From Crocodylus rhombifer (lineage: Eukaryota > Chordata > Crocodylia > Crocodylidae): 64,000 nucleotides of DNA. The position numbers and the translations under genes were made by a program. Below are positions 44,620 to 56,469 of the stretch, in pieces (position 1 is the first letter of the stretch; the number at the start of each line of letters is the position of its first letter). The stretch is from positions 71,336-135,335 of the forward strand of contig JAVSML010000974.1 in assembly GCA_038503035.1 (NCBI GenBank), written 5' to 3'. A model generated the notes under the pieces. It saw only the letters and a list, made by a program, of their open reading frames with translations, ran no database searches and was not told the origin of the DNA.

Positions 44620-46098
44620 TTGCAAAGCCAGCGGACCAAGGCACTTAAGGGAGCCCACCCCTGCCTCAGCCCTGGCACAATCTGTGGGCAAGGCAAGAGC
44701 CCCCAAGGGGACACTTGCCTGTACACTAATGCCAGGAGCCTGGGCCACAAGCAGGAGGAGCTCGTCCTCCTGCTCAGTGCAAAGAAATACGATGTCATTG
44801 GGATAACAGAGACCTGGTGGGACTCCACCCATGACTGGACCATGGGTATAGAGGGCTATACCCTGTACAGGAGGGATCGTGTTGACAAAAGGGGCGGGGG
44901 TGTAGCTCTCTATGTGAAGGAAAGCTACATGTCTCTGCAAGCTGATGTTGGCGACCGACATGGACAGCTAGGGACCCTCTGGGTAAAAATTCGTGGGGAA
45001 TACGGCACAGGGGACACAACGGTGGGAGTCTACTACAGACCTCCCACTCAAAATCCTGAGCTTGACCAGGAGTTCGCCCGGGAACTGACTGAGGCCGCTT
45101 GCTCCAGGAACTTGGTTGTCATGGGTGACTTCAATTACCCAGACATCTTGTGGGAAGATCACTCAGCAAAATCCGAGCGGTCGCAAAGCTTTCTCTCGTG
45201 TGTGGATGACCTCTACCTGACTCAAGAAGTCTATGGGCCAATGAGAGGCAAAGCGCTGCTCGACCTGGTAGTGGCTACGGGGGACGACCTAATCGGCGAC
45301 CTAGTGATCGATGGGAAGCTGGGTGACAGCGACCACAAGCTGATCACCTTCACCATCCGCTGTAAAGCTGACAAGTCAGTCAGCAACACAGAAGTCCTTG
45401 ACTTCAGAAAAGCCGACTTTGACAAGCTCAAGAGGCTAGTCGGTCAGGCCCTTAGGGACCATGACCCCAGGGAGATGGGAGTTCAAGAAGAGTGGTTGCT
45501 CCTCAAGGAAGCGATCCTCAATGCACAAGCTAAATCTATTCCAACATGGAGGAAAGGCAGCAACAAGGCACAGCAGCCCCCCTGGCTCTCCAGGGACCTA
45601 GCGGACCTCCTGTGGCTTAAAAGGAAAGCCTACAAAGGATGGAGGATGGGATTCACCTCCAAGGAGGATTACTCCGCGCTGGTCTGGTCCTGCAGGGAGC
45701 AAACCAGGAAAGCCAAGGCTGCAACTGAACTCCAGCTAGCTTCAGGCATCAAGGACAACAAAAAGTGCTTTTTCAGATATGTGGGGAGCCGGAGGAAAAG
45801 CAAGGGCAACGTTGGACCCCTGCTAAACCAGATGGGGCAACTTGCAACTGACGCCCAGGAAAAAGCCAACCTATTAAATAGGTACTTTGCATCAGTCTTT
45901 TATCAGTCCCATGGGACACCCATGCCTGCTATGGGACAGGGAGATCCCTCCATAAATGCTGACCTCGTGAAGGAACATCTTGAGAAGCTGGATACCTTCA
46001 AGTCAGCCGGCCCTGACAATCTGCACCCCAGGAGGAGGGAGTTTGTGACCGTTCAACCTCGTCATCCCTCCTGCAAGACCATTTTAGGCTGGACGTAA
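44620..46098 (+). pseudogene. CR1-B ORF2: intact endonuclease, RT deleted
   Basis: A 492-codon frame starts at the ATG 50 bases after ORF1. Residues about 35-240 form an APE-like endonuclease with all expected motifs: N in TNARS, E64 in ITETWWD, YRRDR-RGGG, GVYYRPP, MGDFNYPDI (170 onward) and GDSDH (236-240). The linker with PPWLSRD and the KCFFRYVGSRRK block leads to SAGPDNLHP, where the RT should begin. There the sequence jumps to the CR1 tail, so about 1.3-1.5 kb of RT is deleted. The junction holds an inverted segment, and the last roughly 20 residues are out of frame. The protein could nick DNA in principle but cannot reverse transcribe. Confidence 0.87.
46034..46071. repeat. Micro-inversion at CR1-B deletion junction
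   Basis: The stretch between GGAGGGA (46034-46040) and TCCCTCC (46065-46071) corresponds to the reverse complement of 23831-23855 in the nested CR1 tail, whereas sequence to its right matches that tail directly. The 7-base ends are inverted repeats of one another. Confidence 0.7.
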
Positions 46099-46317
46099 GG
46101 AAGAATTTCTTTACTGTCCGAGCCCCCAAGGTCTGGAACAGTTTGCCAGCGGAGGTGGTTCAAGCACCTACATTGAACACCTTCAAGAGTAAATTGGATG
46201 CTTATCTTGCTGGGATCCTATGACCCCAGCTGACTTCCTGCCCTTTGGGCAGGGGGCTGGACTCAATGATCTCCTGAGGTCCCTTCCAGCCCTAATGTCT
46301 AAGTCTAAGTCTCTTAG

Positions 46318-46939
46318 ACTATAAGAGTGCTGATGATTCTTCCTCCCCAGGTGTAACACATGACACTTATTCTTGTTAAACTTCATCCTATTCTGTTCCG
46401 CCCACCTCCCCAGCCTGTCCAACTCTGCTTGGATTTGCTCTCTGCCCTTGAGTGTGTTTACCTCTGCCCATAGTTTTGTGTTATCAACAAACTTGGACAG
46501 GGTGCTTTCTACTGCCTCGTCCAAGTAACTAATGAAAATATTGAATAGTACTGCTCCCAGGACAGAGCCTTGGGGGACTCCGCTGCCTACATGTCTCCAG
46601 GTAGAAACTGACCCATCTACCACCACTCTGGCTGTGTCCCATAAGCCAATTTTCCACCCACCAGACTGTGTAATAATCTATATTGCAGTTTTTTAGTTTA
46701 TTTATAAGAATTGGGTGTGACACTATGTCAAAGGCCTTTTTAAAGTCTAGGTAAACAACATCTACTTCTGTTCCCTCATCCAAGTATTTTGTGACCTGGT
46801 CATAAAATGAAACTAGGTTGGTCAGGCAGGATCTGCCTGCTGTGAACCCATGCTGATTGCCCCTTAGCATTACTTTACTCTCTGGTCCCCCGCAAATGTG
46901 ATCTTTAACTATTTTCTCAAAGGTCTTGCCAAGAATAGA
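46318..46939 (-). mobile_element. CR1-A, middle piece
   Basis: Reverse transcriptase part of CR1-[54 protein letters not shown]. The catalytic motif reads FVDN (FADD elsewhere), so the copy was inactive. It breaks at 46939 where CR1-C inserted. Confidence 0.88.
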
Positions 46940-48276
46940 TTCATAGATGTAGGGTTGGAAGGGACCTAAGTAGATCTTCAAGTCTGACCCCCTTCCCTAG
47001 GCAGGAGAGAATACCGGGCTCATATGAGCCCAGCTAGGTAATTGTCAAGCCTCCTCTTAAAGACCCCCAAGGTAGGAGCCAGCATCACTTCCCTTGGAAG
47101 TTGGTTCCAGATCCTAGCCACCCTGACTGTGAAGTAGTGCCTTCTAATGTCCAACCTGAACCTACTCTCAACTTATGGCAGTTAGACCTTGTTCCCCTGA
47201 GCACCTCCTGGAGTAACAAGGAATCTCCCATTCCCTGCTGGTCTCCCCTGGTAAGTTTATAGATGGCCACCAAGTTCCCTCTCAGCCTTCTCTTGAAGGC
47301 TGAACAGGTTCAGGTCCCATAACCTCTCCTCATAGGGTCTGCCCTGTTGCCCCCAGATCATGTGAGTACCCCTCCTCTGGATCCTTTCAGTGCTGGCCAC
47401 ATCCCTCCTAAAGTGCGGCACCCAGAACTGGACACAGTACTCCAACTGCGGCCTGACCAGTGCTGCATAGAGGGGGAGGATCACCTCCTTGGCCCTGCTC
47501 GAGATGCATCTGTGGATGCATAACAAGGTCCAGTTAGCTTTACTGACCGTGTCCTCACATTGGCAGCTCGTGTTCATTTTGGAATCAATAATGACTCCAA
47601 GATCTCTTTCTGCCACTGTGCTTTTGAGAAGAGAGTTCCCCCGCCTATAGGTATGCTGCTGGTTTTTACTGCCTAAGTTCAGCACCCTGCACTTGTCAGT
47701 ATTGAATCCCATCCTATTCTCATTTGCCCACCCCTGTAACCTGTCCAGGTCCAGCTGTATCCTGTCCCCACTTCTAGCATGCCCTCCTCACCCTAAATCT
47801 TGGTGTCGTCAGCAAATCTGAACAGGGTGCTTTTCACCCCCTTGTTCAAGTCGCTAATAAAAAGATTGAACAGTGCGAGCCTGAGGACCGAGCCCTCCAC
47901 TGCTCACATCCCTCCAGGTCAAATATCACCATCCACCACTCCTTTCTGGATGCAGCCCCTTAGCCAATTTGTGACCCATATGACTGTGTAGGCATCAATG
48001 CCACAGTCGCCTAGCTTTTTAATGAGAATAGGGTGGGAGACGGTGTCAAAGGCCTTCCTGAAGTCCAGAAAGACTACATCCACCGTGACACCTGCGTCCA
48101 GTGATTTTTGTGACCTGATCGTAGAAGGCAACCAGGTTGGTCTGACAGGACCTGCCCCTAATGAACCCATGCTGGTTGCCTCTGAGCATCGTCCTCCCTG
48201 CTTGTCCTTCCCAGATGTGCTTCTGGATAATCTTCTCAAAGAGCTTTCCCAGGATCTAAGTAAGACTAACGGGCTT
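46940..48276 (-). mobile_element. CR1-C, inserted into CR1-A
   Basis: A minus-strand CR1 flanked by ATAGA on both sides (46935-46939 and 48277-48281). It runs from the RT ([15 protein letters not shown]) to the 3' tail at 46940 (TTCATAGATG on plus). FADD is intact but ORF2 is broken in several frames (47085-47273, 47257-47712, 47919-48239). It has the same orientation as its host CR1, so the nesting is easily missed. Confidence 0.87.
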
Positions 48277-48281
48277 ATAGA

Positions 48282-48998
48282 GGTGAGGCTAACTGGCCTA
48301 TAGTTACCTGGTTCCTCCTACCTCCCCTTCTTGAAAATAGGGACCACATTGTCCCTTTTCTAGTCCTCTGGGACTTGTCCTGAGTGCCATGAGTGCTCAA
48401 ACAACTGTGCCAGCGGGTCTGGTATGACTCCACCTAATTCTCTAAGTACCCTAGGGTGAAGATCATCAGGGCTTGTTGACTTAAATGCATTCAGACCCTC
48501 CAGATGTCCCCTTACTAGGTCTGCATGAACCTAGTTGGTATCTATCCTGGGCTTCTAAAGTCCTGATGGGATGCATATTCGTATTTGTGCCCAGGAACAT
48601 GGATGCAAAGAATTCATTTAGAATCTCTGCTTTAGCCATCCTATCTGTTATCAGTTGTCCTTGTTCATCCTGAAGTTGTCCTAAGTTATCTTGCACTTTC
48701 TTTTTGCTGCCTATGTACTTAAAAAATGACTTTTTGTTATCCTTGACTTTTATTGCTAGCCTAACCTCCATCTCCACTTTGGCTCTCTTCACTGCTTCCC
48801 TGAAGGCTCAAGTCCTCCTTGGTGACTGCTTCCTGCTTCCATAGCCTATAGGCCTCTTTTTTCCACACCAGGCTCTCCTGGAATTCCCTGCTCAGTCAAG
48901 AGGGTTTCTTCGCTTTTTTGCCCCCCTTTATGTGGACTGGGATAGTCTTTTTTTTATGTGGACTGGGATAGTCTCTCCTTATAAGGCAAAGGAATAAG
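48282..48998 (-). mobile_element. CR1-A, 5' piece
   Basis: Upstream part of CR1-A: the linker ([19 protein letters not shown], 48481-48792 frame), a SAGPD-like region and [10 protein letters not shown]. The last bases at 48282 join in frame to the middle piece ending at 46939. A 21-base unit, TTATGTGGACTGGGATAGTC plus T, is duplicated at 48928 and 48954 near its 5' end. Confidence 0.82.
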
Positions 48999-49669
48999 CT
49001 AGTCTTCATTCATAGGCGGGTCCAAGAACATAAAAAAAGGGAATGTGGAGAGCACCACTGGATGTTGCATCCTACCTTACCCTAACAACCTTCGATGAAC
49101 AGATCATGCTGCATGCAGGGGCTGATGTGAAAGGTAGGATGAGCTGCTGGGCTTGACCAGGAACAGCACCAGCAGTAGGTGGGTTCCCTCTTCTAGTGCC
49201 TGCTCCTTGCTTGGTCACATTGCTAGGAGCAAATGCTAGATGGGGGTCCCTTGCCTCTGATACTTGCTCCACAGGATGGCAGAGGAAATGTAATAGACAG
49301 AGAAAGATCAGGGACTCACTTGCTGCCCCAGAACCTGGCACCCTGCACAGCCACTTCTGGCAACCTCCAGCTTGAGCAAGGCAGGAGCAATCTTGGGACT
49401 TCTCCCATCTCTGGTCAGCCAGAAACAGCAGCAACAATGGACAGGTTCCCCCGTCCTCACCTAGTTTCCTGAGTGTCCCAAGCCAGCCCTTAACTCTAGT
49501 TCCCCAGTTCCCCTTAGACTCTGTAGGGAATCCATGGGCCTGGGACCCCAGCTGCCAGCATGTGACCTAAACTGTGGAAGGGGGGTGCAGCACTATAACC
49601 CTGCCCTACCCAGATCTACCTCCGTCTTCATCCAAAAAAATGACTATTTCCTGGTCAGCATCTGTTGTT
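48999..49669. other. Unassigned spacer
   Basis: No domain recognised between the CR1-A cluster and the next CR1. Confidence 0.5.
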
Positions 49670-51250
49670 CCGTTTTTCTTAATTAGTTAATCTGGCTGCC
49701 AACTAGACATCAAGCCATTTGAGCCCAATGATCCACCTTACAGACCATTCATTCAACCCATACTTCCTTAGTTTGCTTGTAAAAATGTTGTAGGAGACGA
49801 TATCAAAAGCCTTGCTAATGTTAAAGTATATCACATCCAGTGCTTTCCCTGTGTCCACAGAGCCAGTTGTCTCGTCATAGAAGGCAATCAGGTTGGTCAG
49901 GCATGACTTGCCCTTGGTGAATCCATGCTGATTGTTCCTAATCCCATTGTCCTTCTCTAAGTGCTTGGAAATTGATTCCTTGAGGGTCTGTTCCCTTATT
50001 TTTTTAGGGACTGAGGTGAGGCTGACTATTCTGTAGTTCCCTGGATCCTCCTTCTTCTCTTACTTAAAGATGGACACTATATTTGCTCTTTTGCAGTCAT
50101 CTAGGACGTCTCCCAATCACCATGAGTTTTCAAAGTTAATGGCCAGTGGCTCCTCAGTCACATCAGTCAACTCTCACACCAGCCTCGTGTGCATCACATC
50201 TGGCCCAATGGATTTCCATACATCCAACTTTTCCAAATAGTCCCTGACTTGTTCTTTTACCCGTATTGGCTGGTCACCTCCTCCCCAAACTGTGCTTCCA
50301 GGTGCAGTAGTCTGAGAGCTGACCTTGCCTGTGAAGACTGAGGTTAAAAACGTGTTAAGTAGTTCAGCTATTTCCACATCATCTGTCACTAGGTTGTCTC
50401 CCCCATTCAGTAAAGGATCCACACTTTCCCTCATCTTCCTCTTGTTGCTGACATACTTGTAGAAACCCTTGTTGTTATTCTTCACACCCCTTGCTAGCTG
50501 CAACTTCAATTGTGCTTTGTCCTTCCTGATTTCATCCCTGCATGCCCAAGCAATGCTCTTATATTGCTTGCTAGTTGTTTTTTCCAAGATTCCACTTCCT
50601 GTAAGCTTCTTTTTTATGTTTTAACTCATTGAAGAATTCCCTGCTAAGCCAAGCTGGTCTTCTGCCATACTTGCTGGTCTTCTGGTGTACTTGCTGGTCT
50701 TCTTGAACATTGGGATGGTTTATCCCTCAGTAAGGTTTATTTAAAGTACAGCCAGCAATCCTGGGCTACTTTCCCGCTCAGACTGGCCTCCCAAGGGATC
50801 CTGCCCATCAGTTCCCTGAGGGTGTCAAAGCCTGCTTTTCAGAAGTCCAGGGTCCTTACTCTGCTGATCTCCTTCCTTCCTTTCCTCAGGATCCTGAACT
50901 CAGTCATCTTGTGGTCCCTGCTGCTCACATTGCTATTTACTTCTGCATTCCCTACCAATTCTTCCCTGTTTAAGAGCAGCAGGTCAAAAATAGCATGGTC
51001 TCTCTCTCCAGCACTTACACTAGGAAGTTGTCTCCAACACTCTCCAGAAATGTCCTGGATTGCCTGTGCACTACTGTATTGCCCTCCCAGAAGATGTCGG
51101 GGTGATTGAAGTCCCCCATGAGAACCAGGGCCTGTGATCAGGAAAATTCCGCTAGCTGTTTGAAGAAAGCCTCATCTGCCACTTCCTCCTGGTCTGGTAG
51201 TCTATAGGAGACACCCACCACAACATCACCCTTGTTGTTCTCCCCTGTTG
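49670..51250 (-). mobile_element. CR1-E, older subfamily, endonuclease to RT
   Basis: Minus strand, truncated at both ends. It shows the endonuclease [12 protein letters not shown] block (around 51115-51080), the linker with GVKNNNKGFYKYVSNKRK (50587-50174 frame), then RT blocks resembling GNYRTVSLTS, FTKGKSCLTNLIAFYD and SKAFDIVSYN down to about 49670. Its wording differs from copies A-D, suggesting a separate, older CR1 subfamily. A 23-base ACTTGCTGGTCTTCTGG-type tandem is at 50648-50706. Confidence 0.83.
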
Positions 51251-51369
51251 TTCTCCCCTAGGGCTTCTATACATGTACTGGACATCTGCTAATTAGCTAA
51301 TTAATAGAGTCTGCTGGAGTGTGCTAAAAGGTTTGCTTTTTGGGAATTGGTTTATAGGTGTATGTATAT

Positions 51370-51746
51370 AGGGCCTGTTCAGTCTGAGTAAAAGAAGGCT
51401 GAGAGGTGACTTGATAGCTGCCTACAAGTATGTCGGGGGGAGCATCAAGAACTAGGGGAGCAACTCTTTAGGAGGGCACCTCAAGGGAGGATGAGGACCA
51501 ATGGATATAAACTAATACAGGGTAAATTCAGGCTGGGTATAAGGAGAAACTTTTTCTCTGCAAGGGTCACCAGAATTTGGAACACACTCCCAGCAGAGGT
51601 GCTACAGTCATTCTCCTTAGAGGTGTTCAAGGTGAAACTGGGCAGGCACCTTGTTGACCTCATCTGAGCCCAATAATTTCCTGCCCATGGCAGGGGACCG
51701 GTCTTGATGATCTTACAGGTCCCTTCTGGTTCTATGATTCTGTGAT
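51370..51746 (+). mobile_element. CR1-F, 3'-end fragment
   Basis: ORF2 C-terminus (RRLRGDLIAAYK-type start, then the LIQGKFRLGIRRNFFSA block) and 3' UTR ending in the classic CR1 tail TTCTATGATTCTGTGATT. It is plus strand, opposite to CR1-E. Sequence before 51370 is not clearly CR1. Confidence 0.87.
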
Positions 51747-53951
51747 TAAACTTTTTTAGATGGGCAGCAGAAATTAATTTTTAAAAACCTGGGTCTCATA
51801 CGCAGTTTTCTGAGCCTTTAGAAGGAGATAGGCTGTCTAACACAATAAAGCCAATGGATACACACACAGCCTGGGAAAGTGGGGCCATATACCACACTGT
51901 TCCATAACGTGAGATAAGGTGGCATCAGCTCGCAAGGCCCCAGAGTGGGGGCCTGGAGTTTTCTGGTTTTGGGGGAACAGTCCAAATTAGGACACTGGTA
52001 AAGCCCCAAATTATTTTTATGAAAATGGGATTTTGGCTGACAACATAGGATGTGACAGTGTGATGAACACAGAGAGACTAATCAGCGATAGCCACAGATG
52101 AAGAGTCATCAGGAGGGAAGGAGAATACAAAAGAAGGACTTTGGAGTAGCAAAGGGTCCCGCCTGGTCCTCATCCTCTGTAAGAGGGTCCTTGAGAGGGG
52201 TCCCTATCCCCGTCCCCCAGAAGGTGGACCTAAGGCCACCATGGATAGAGGGCACACCACCAGCCTGTTTCATCTATGCCACTTGGGGAGTGTGGGCTTT
52301 GGCATCCCACCTCCAGGTTGCCAATATGCTGACATCTGACACCTGAGAGAAAGCCTTAGACTGAAGCCTGCATCCTGGCCAGACATTTCTTGACTCTGAT
52401 GCCAGCCCTAGAATTGGTAGATGTATAGAATTGCTTGATTGCTTGTATTGTTTTATTTTTGTCCTGTTATCACTGTGTATCAATAAATTTGATCGAATGG
52501 AAAGGTCGTGGTCAGTCTGTGGGTGGATCTCCTGGAACAAGGCATATGGGTCTTAAATCCAGAGTCAACAGTCCCTACCCTTCTGCTGGGCCAGCCCATA
52601 TCAGCACCTCCCCCCCAGTCCACAACTCACCAAAATTCAGTGGCCCTCCAGCTGAAATAATCGCCTGCTTCTGGACTAATAACATAAATAATTTGTACTG
52701 TATAAGTAGGTACAAAAGTGCTGCTTTAAAGTGCATTTATGGAATATCTGTGCTAAAACTTGAAGCAGTTTAAAAAAAAAAGATAAAATTCATTGATTTT
52801 GGATGAATTAAGTCCATGGGTACCCACAGTACAAAGTTAGTGTTTTCAAATGTACTTGTCACTTCCATGTGCTCACAGAGAGCAGGGTCAGAGAGTAAGG
52901 CAGGGGGAGGGAGGGAGGAACTGCACAGGGAAGAAGTTGTGGGGGACAGAGGGCAAGGGAGCCACATGATCCCCCCAGATTTATTTTCCCTGTTAATCCA
53001 TATTCAGGGTTGCTTTATTCAATTTATAACAAATAAATATGGTACCATGTTGTTATTATTAAAGCAGAAAGCGGACAAAGACAAAATGCAGAAAAGAGAA
53101 GGGGGGAGAAAACAGGTAAAAGGGTCAAAGGAAGGAATAAACAGGATGGTTGAATGAATTCTTCAAGCCTAAGAACCTTTTTCAAAAAATGTATCCCCAT
53201 GAAGCTCATGATTTGAGGTAGGAATTCCAGTAGATGGCAGAGCAGCCCAGTGCTGCCAGTGAGCAAGACTCTATAAAGCGCTACTGGAGAGATCAGCTAC
53301 ATAAACTTTATAGAATTGCTGCACTTCAGTGGCTTGAGCAGAAGACTGGGGTATCAGACCTGGCTTTGATACCTGGTTCTGTTTCTGACTTGCTGCATGA
53401 CCTTGGATGGGTCATGTAAGCTACTGTGTTGCAGGTACCTGACGGAGAGGATAAGCTCTGGCTTGCAGTTTTTCAAGCATGTGACATTCCCACTGTGTTC
53501 TGCAATTTGAGGGGGGCGGAAAGTGGGCACTTGTTTTAGTGTCAACATCTACCAAATTTCCCTGCTTACATTTCGAATGGTTTAACTGCCTTTTGTAATG
53601 AAGTTTTGAAGTGAATGCTTAGCAGTACTTGTGAAACATTTCCAAACTTCTGAGTGAAAAGTGCCAAAAATTATTGCCTGTTATACATCACTCTCTCCTT
53701 GGTAAGCATGCAAATGTTCTAAAAAGAGTCTTGTTCTGTTGCCTTAAATATGTTTACAACCTGATGTGGAACCTTCTCCTTTTAGCTAATGTAGTAGTGG
53801 CTGAGAGCATGAGTTTCCATGCCCACCTCAGAAGAACCCTGATATGAAACCCTTTCCATTTTGTATCAGAATTGCACAGGAAGTACTGTACTGCTATGTT
53901 TACATGCTGTCAGGTATCCAGGTTATAGCCATATTGGTCTAGAGGAAAAAG
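51747..53951. other. Unassigned, with a hAT right-end remnant
   Basis: 52610-52673 matches the right end of the CAGGGGTGGGCAA hAT family (CTCACCAAAATTCAGTGGCC to CGCCTGCTTCTG); the left end is missing. No gene or other element recognised. Confidence 0.5.
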
Positions 53952-54211
53952 CAATCAGGGCTAATGGCAGAGGCGATATCTTTTATTAAACCAACACACT
54001 TTTTGAAAAAAAAATCTTTACTTGTAAGCTTTTAGGCACAAAGACCCTTCATCAGGCATTGGAGAAAAATTGTAATCTTTTCTTTTCTTTTCTCTTCTCC
54101 TATACCTGATGAAGGGTGTTTGTGTCCAAAAGCTTGCAATTAAAGATTTTTTTTTTTCAAAAAGTGTGTTGGTCTAATAAAAGATATAGCCTATACCATG
54201 AGCCCTGATTG
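53952..54211. repeat. Long palindromic repeat element
   Basis: Arms 53952-54056 and 54105-54211 are near-perfect reverse complements over about 105 bases around a 48-base spacer. Both arms contain CCCTTCATCAGG / CCTGATGAAGGG, AAGCTTTT and ACCAACACACTTTTT blocks. Flanking TAGCCATATTGGTCTAG and the inner TTGGTCTAATAAAAGATAT motif recur in pieces at 12014, 26154, 30595 and 61995. It looks like a foldback or MITE-type family; the superfamily is not certain. Confidence 0.75.
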
Positions 54212-56469
54212 GTTATATTTACACATTGGAATTTGTTTGCAGGTAGGCAATGAGGCAGAATACCATCTCTGTCTCTCCCCAAACTCTGCTACCTGACAAT
54301 TTGGTTACCATGGTCACTGCAAAAGGCAGACTCATCTGCCTCCTCTCTTCATGTAACCCTGAGCTGTAACCTGAGCTAGATACATTCCTGAGGGAAGCGG
54401 GAAACCTGCTCCCTCTGCCTACATGACTGGCATCACATACCTGAGTGGGGGGCTTAAGCTCCCTATCATTCTAAGCAATGCCAACCTGACTGGGAGGGGA
54501 CTAAAGACCCTGGCAGTCTACCCAGCAACCAGTGATGCATTTCAAACTGGTTGGCTGGCAGCCAACAGTTGCTGGGCTTCACTGGATCAGGTAAATGAGG
54601 TCATAAGGTCTGTATAAGTGAAGGACTGCCCAGGAGGAGTGGCAGTAGCCATGGTGAAAACTCAAAAGAGAAGCTGGACCATCTGAAACTTGCTTTCTTT
54701 CTTGAAACTCACGATCAATGAGCATGTGACATTTTTACTGGGCTTTACAATTTGAGGTGGGAAAAGTGGGAACTTGTTGGGAGCCTGCCTCCAGAGAGAG
54801 TCTTCACCTGCCTCTGGATGATACTTGTGAGTAAGCTACCTGAGATCTAACTAGATATATAGCTTGCAGTAACTCAGATGTGTGATCAAAGGCTACCCAG
54901 CCATCCTGTTTGCTCTATGGAATTTCTTTGATATTGCTCTACCCTGTACCCTATTCCAAACCTACTCCTTGTAACGAATAAAGTTCTCCTTTGTACCTAG
55001 CATGGGAGACTTATTGGGAGAGGGTCTAGATTATGCCTTGGGGTCCCCTTAGTTTGGCTGACTAAGGGAGACCACTGTTTATGCTTCAGACTGAGGGAAG
55101 CACCCCACATTTTTGCAGTGGTTCAGGTACTCTCAAGTAATATAGGCCTGTGTTTCTCAGGGGGCACAGGACCAGGATCAGTCCAGAGCCTAGGTGGTGG
55201 CTATGTTACCCCCAGGCTAGCAGGTGTGCTCCAGGAAGAGGGTTGGCCAGACATGAGGTGCCCCCAGGGAGGCACTTGGAGCCTGGAAGGCAGTGAGGTG
55301 GGTGGCTTAAGCACCCTACTGGCCTTCCACAAGCAACTCTCACTGAATTCAGGTCTCTTGGATTGCTGGGCTTCATCACAGGGCAAGGCCATTTCTTGTT
55401 CCCGTGTGCAGTTTGCCTACTGACATCTTCTCTCACTTAATCTCTCCCCCCAAGTTCACTGGCCAAAAGAGTAGCCAGCATTTATGGTGCATCTCTCCTG
55501 AAAGGAAAAACCTTTAAAAAGGGAATACTTAAGTCAAACACCAACTCAGCTTTCCTAGCTGAGAGAACATGCCCATTGTGACACTGTCCTGGTAGGCTGG
55601 CAGTAGCCTTAGGGTATCTAATAATTGCTACTACCTAATACCACTGCCTGAGGCAAAAGTTTGAGGATAAATAGCTGCTATTACAGCAAGGTCCTGTCCC
55701 ACTAGAAAGGGCTGCACTGAGTGATCTGTTGCCAAATGAATCAGCTGCAACAGGGGTAGATTGATTTTATACCTTTCAGCCATAAGGATTCTTTTCTTCT
55801 TTTCTTTTTTCCTCAGCCATTGGCAAAACGTTAATCCTTTCAAGGTTTTCTGTTCTATGTAGAGGACATCATTGACCAAGTATATAGGTGTATATATATC
55901 TCTAGGTATATAGAGATGAGACTTTTCTTAAATAATTCCATGCAGAAGTCTGGGATTAAACTCACTGTGCAGCATATTTATATTTATGTTCACAAAGCCC
56001 TGAGGCTGACCTGTTTCTTTAGACGATCTGCTGTTGTCAGACATCAGACATTTCGTACCCTCTTTTCCTTTCTAAATATTTAAAATACACATTTTTTATA
56101 GCTCCCTGTGATTGTCTTATTTTTTAAAGAGAGATTTTGTCCTCCAGGGAGTTTGCCATTAACAACTGAATCCAGAAAAGCACATAAGCATGTAGAGGCA
56201 GCATTGGGAGAGGAGCTGGTGGCAAGTATGTATAGAGCAAAGGGGAGGAACAGTAAAGGGAATATGAGATTGGGGTCAAGGGATAGAAGGGCTGTTGTGT
56301 AGCAATACATGTACTCAGGAACCAGGGCCTCTTGCGGTAGGTAGGGTACAAACAGGGACTAGTACAGACAGTCCCTGATGACAAGAGCTTTCATTCTAAA
56401 TAGGCTTTATGTTCCTTCTTTTTTCTGTCCCATAGTCTAACAAACAGAGGGGTCAATCATGTATTGCAC
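54212..56469. other. Unassigned
   Basis: No gene, terminal repeats or known element recognised. The reading frames around 55118-55436 lie on both strands in the same place and carry no family signal. Confidence 0.5.

Larger units (their letters stand above)
43918..46312 (+). mobile_element. CR1-B, inserted into CR1-A
   Basis: A plus-strand CR1 flanked by CTTAG on both sides (43913-43917 and 46313-46317). It begins within ORF1, keeps the ORF1 C-terminal esterase and the ORF2 endonuclease, lacks most of the RT, and ends in a normal CR1 3' UTR with an unusual TCTAAG-repeat tail (about 2.5 units). The reading frames are clean compared with CR1-A, in keeping with younger age. Confidence 0.9.

Noticed and set aside
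44620..46098. A 492-codon frame considered as a host gene
   Set aside because: Every motif is that of a CR1 endonuclease and it sits within flanking target duplications.
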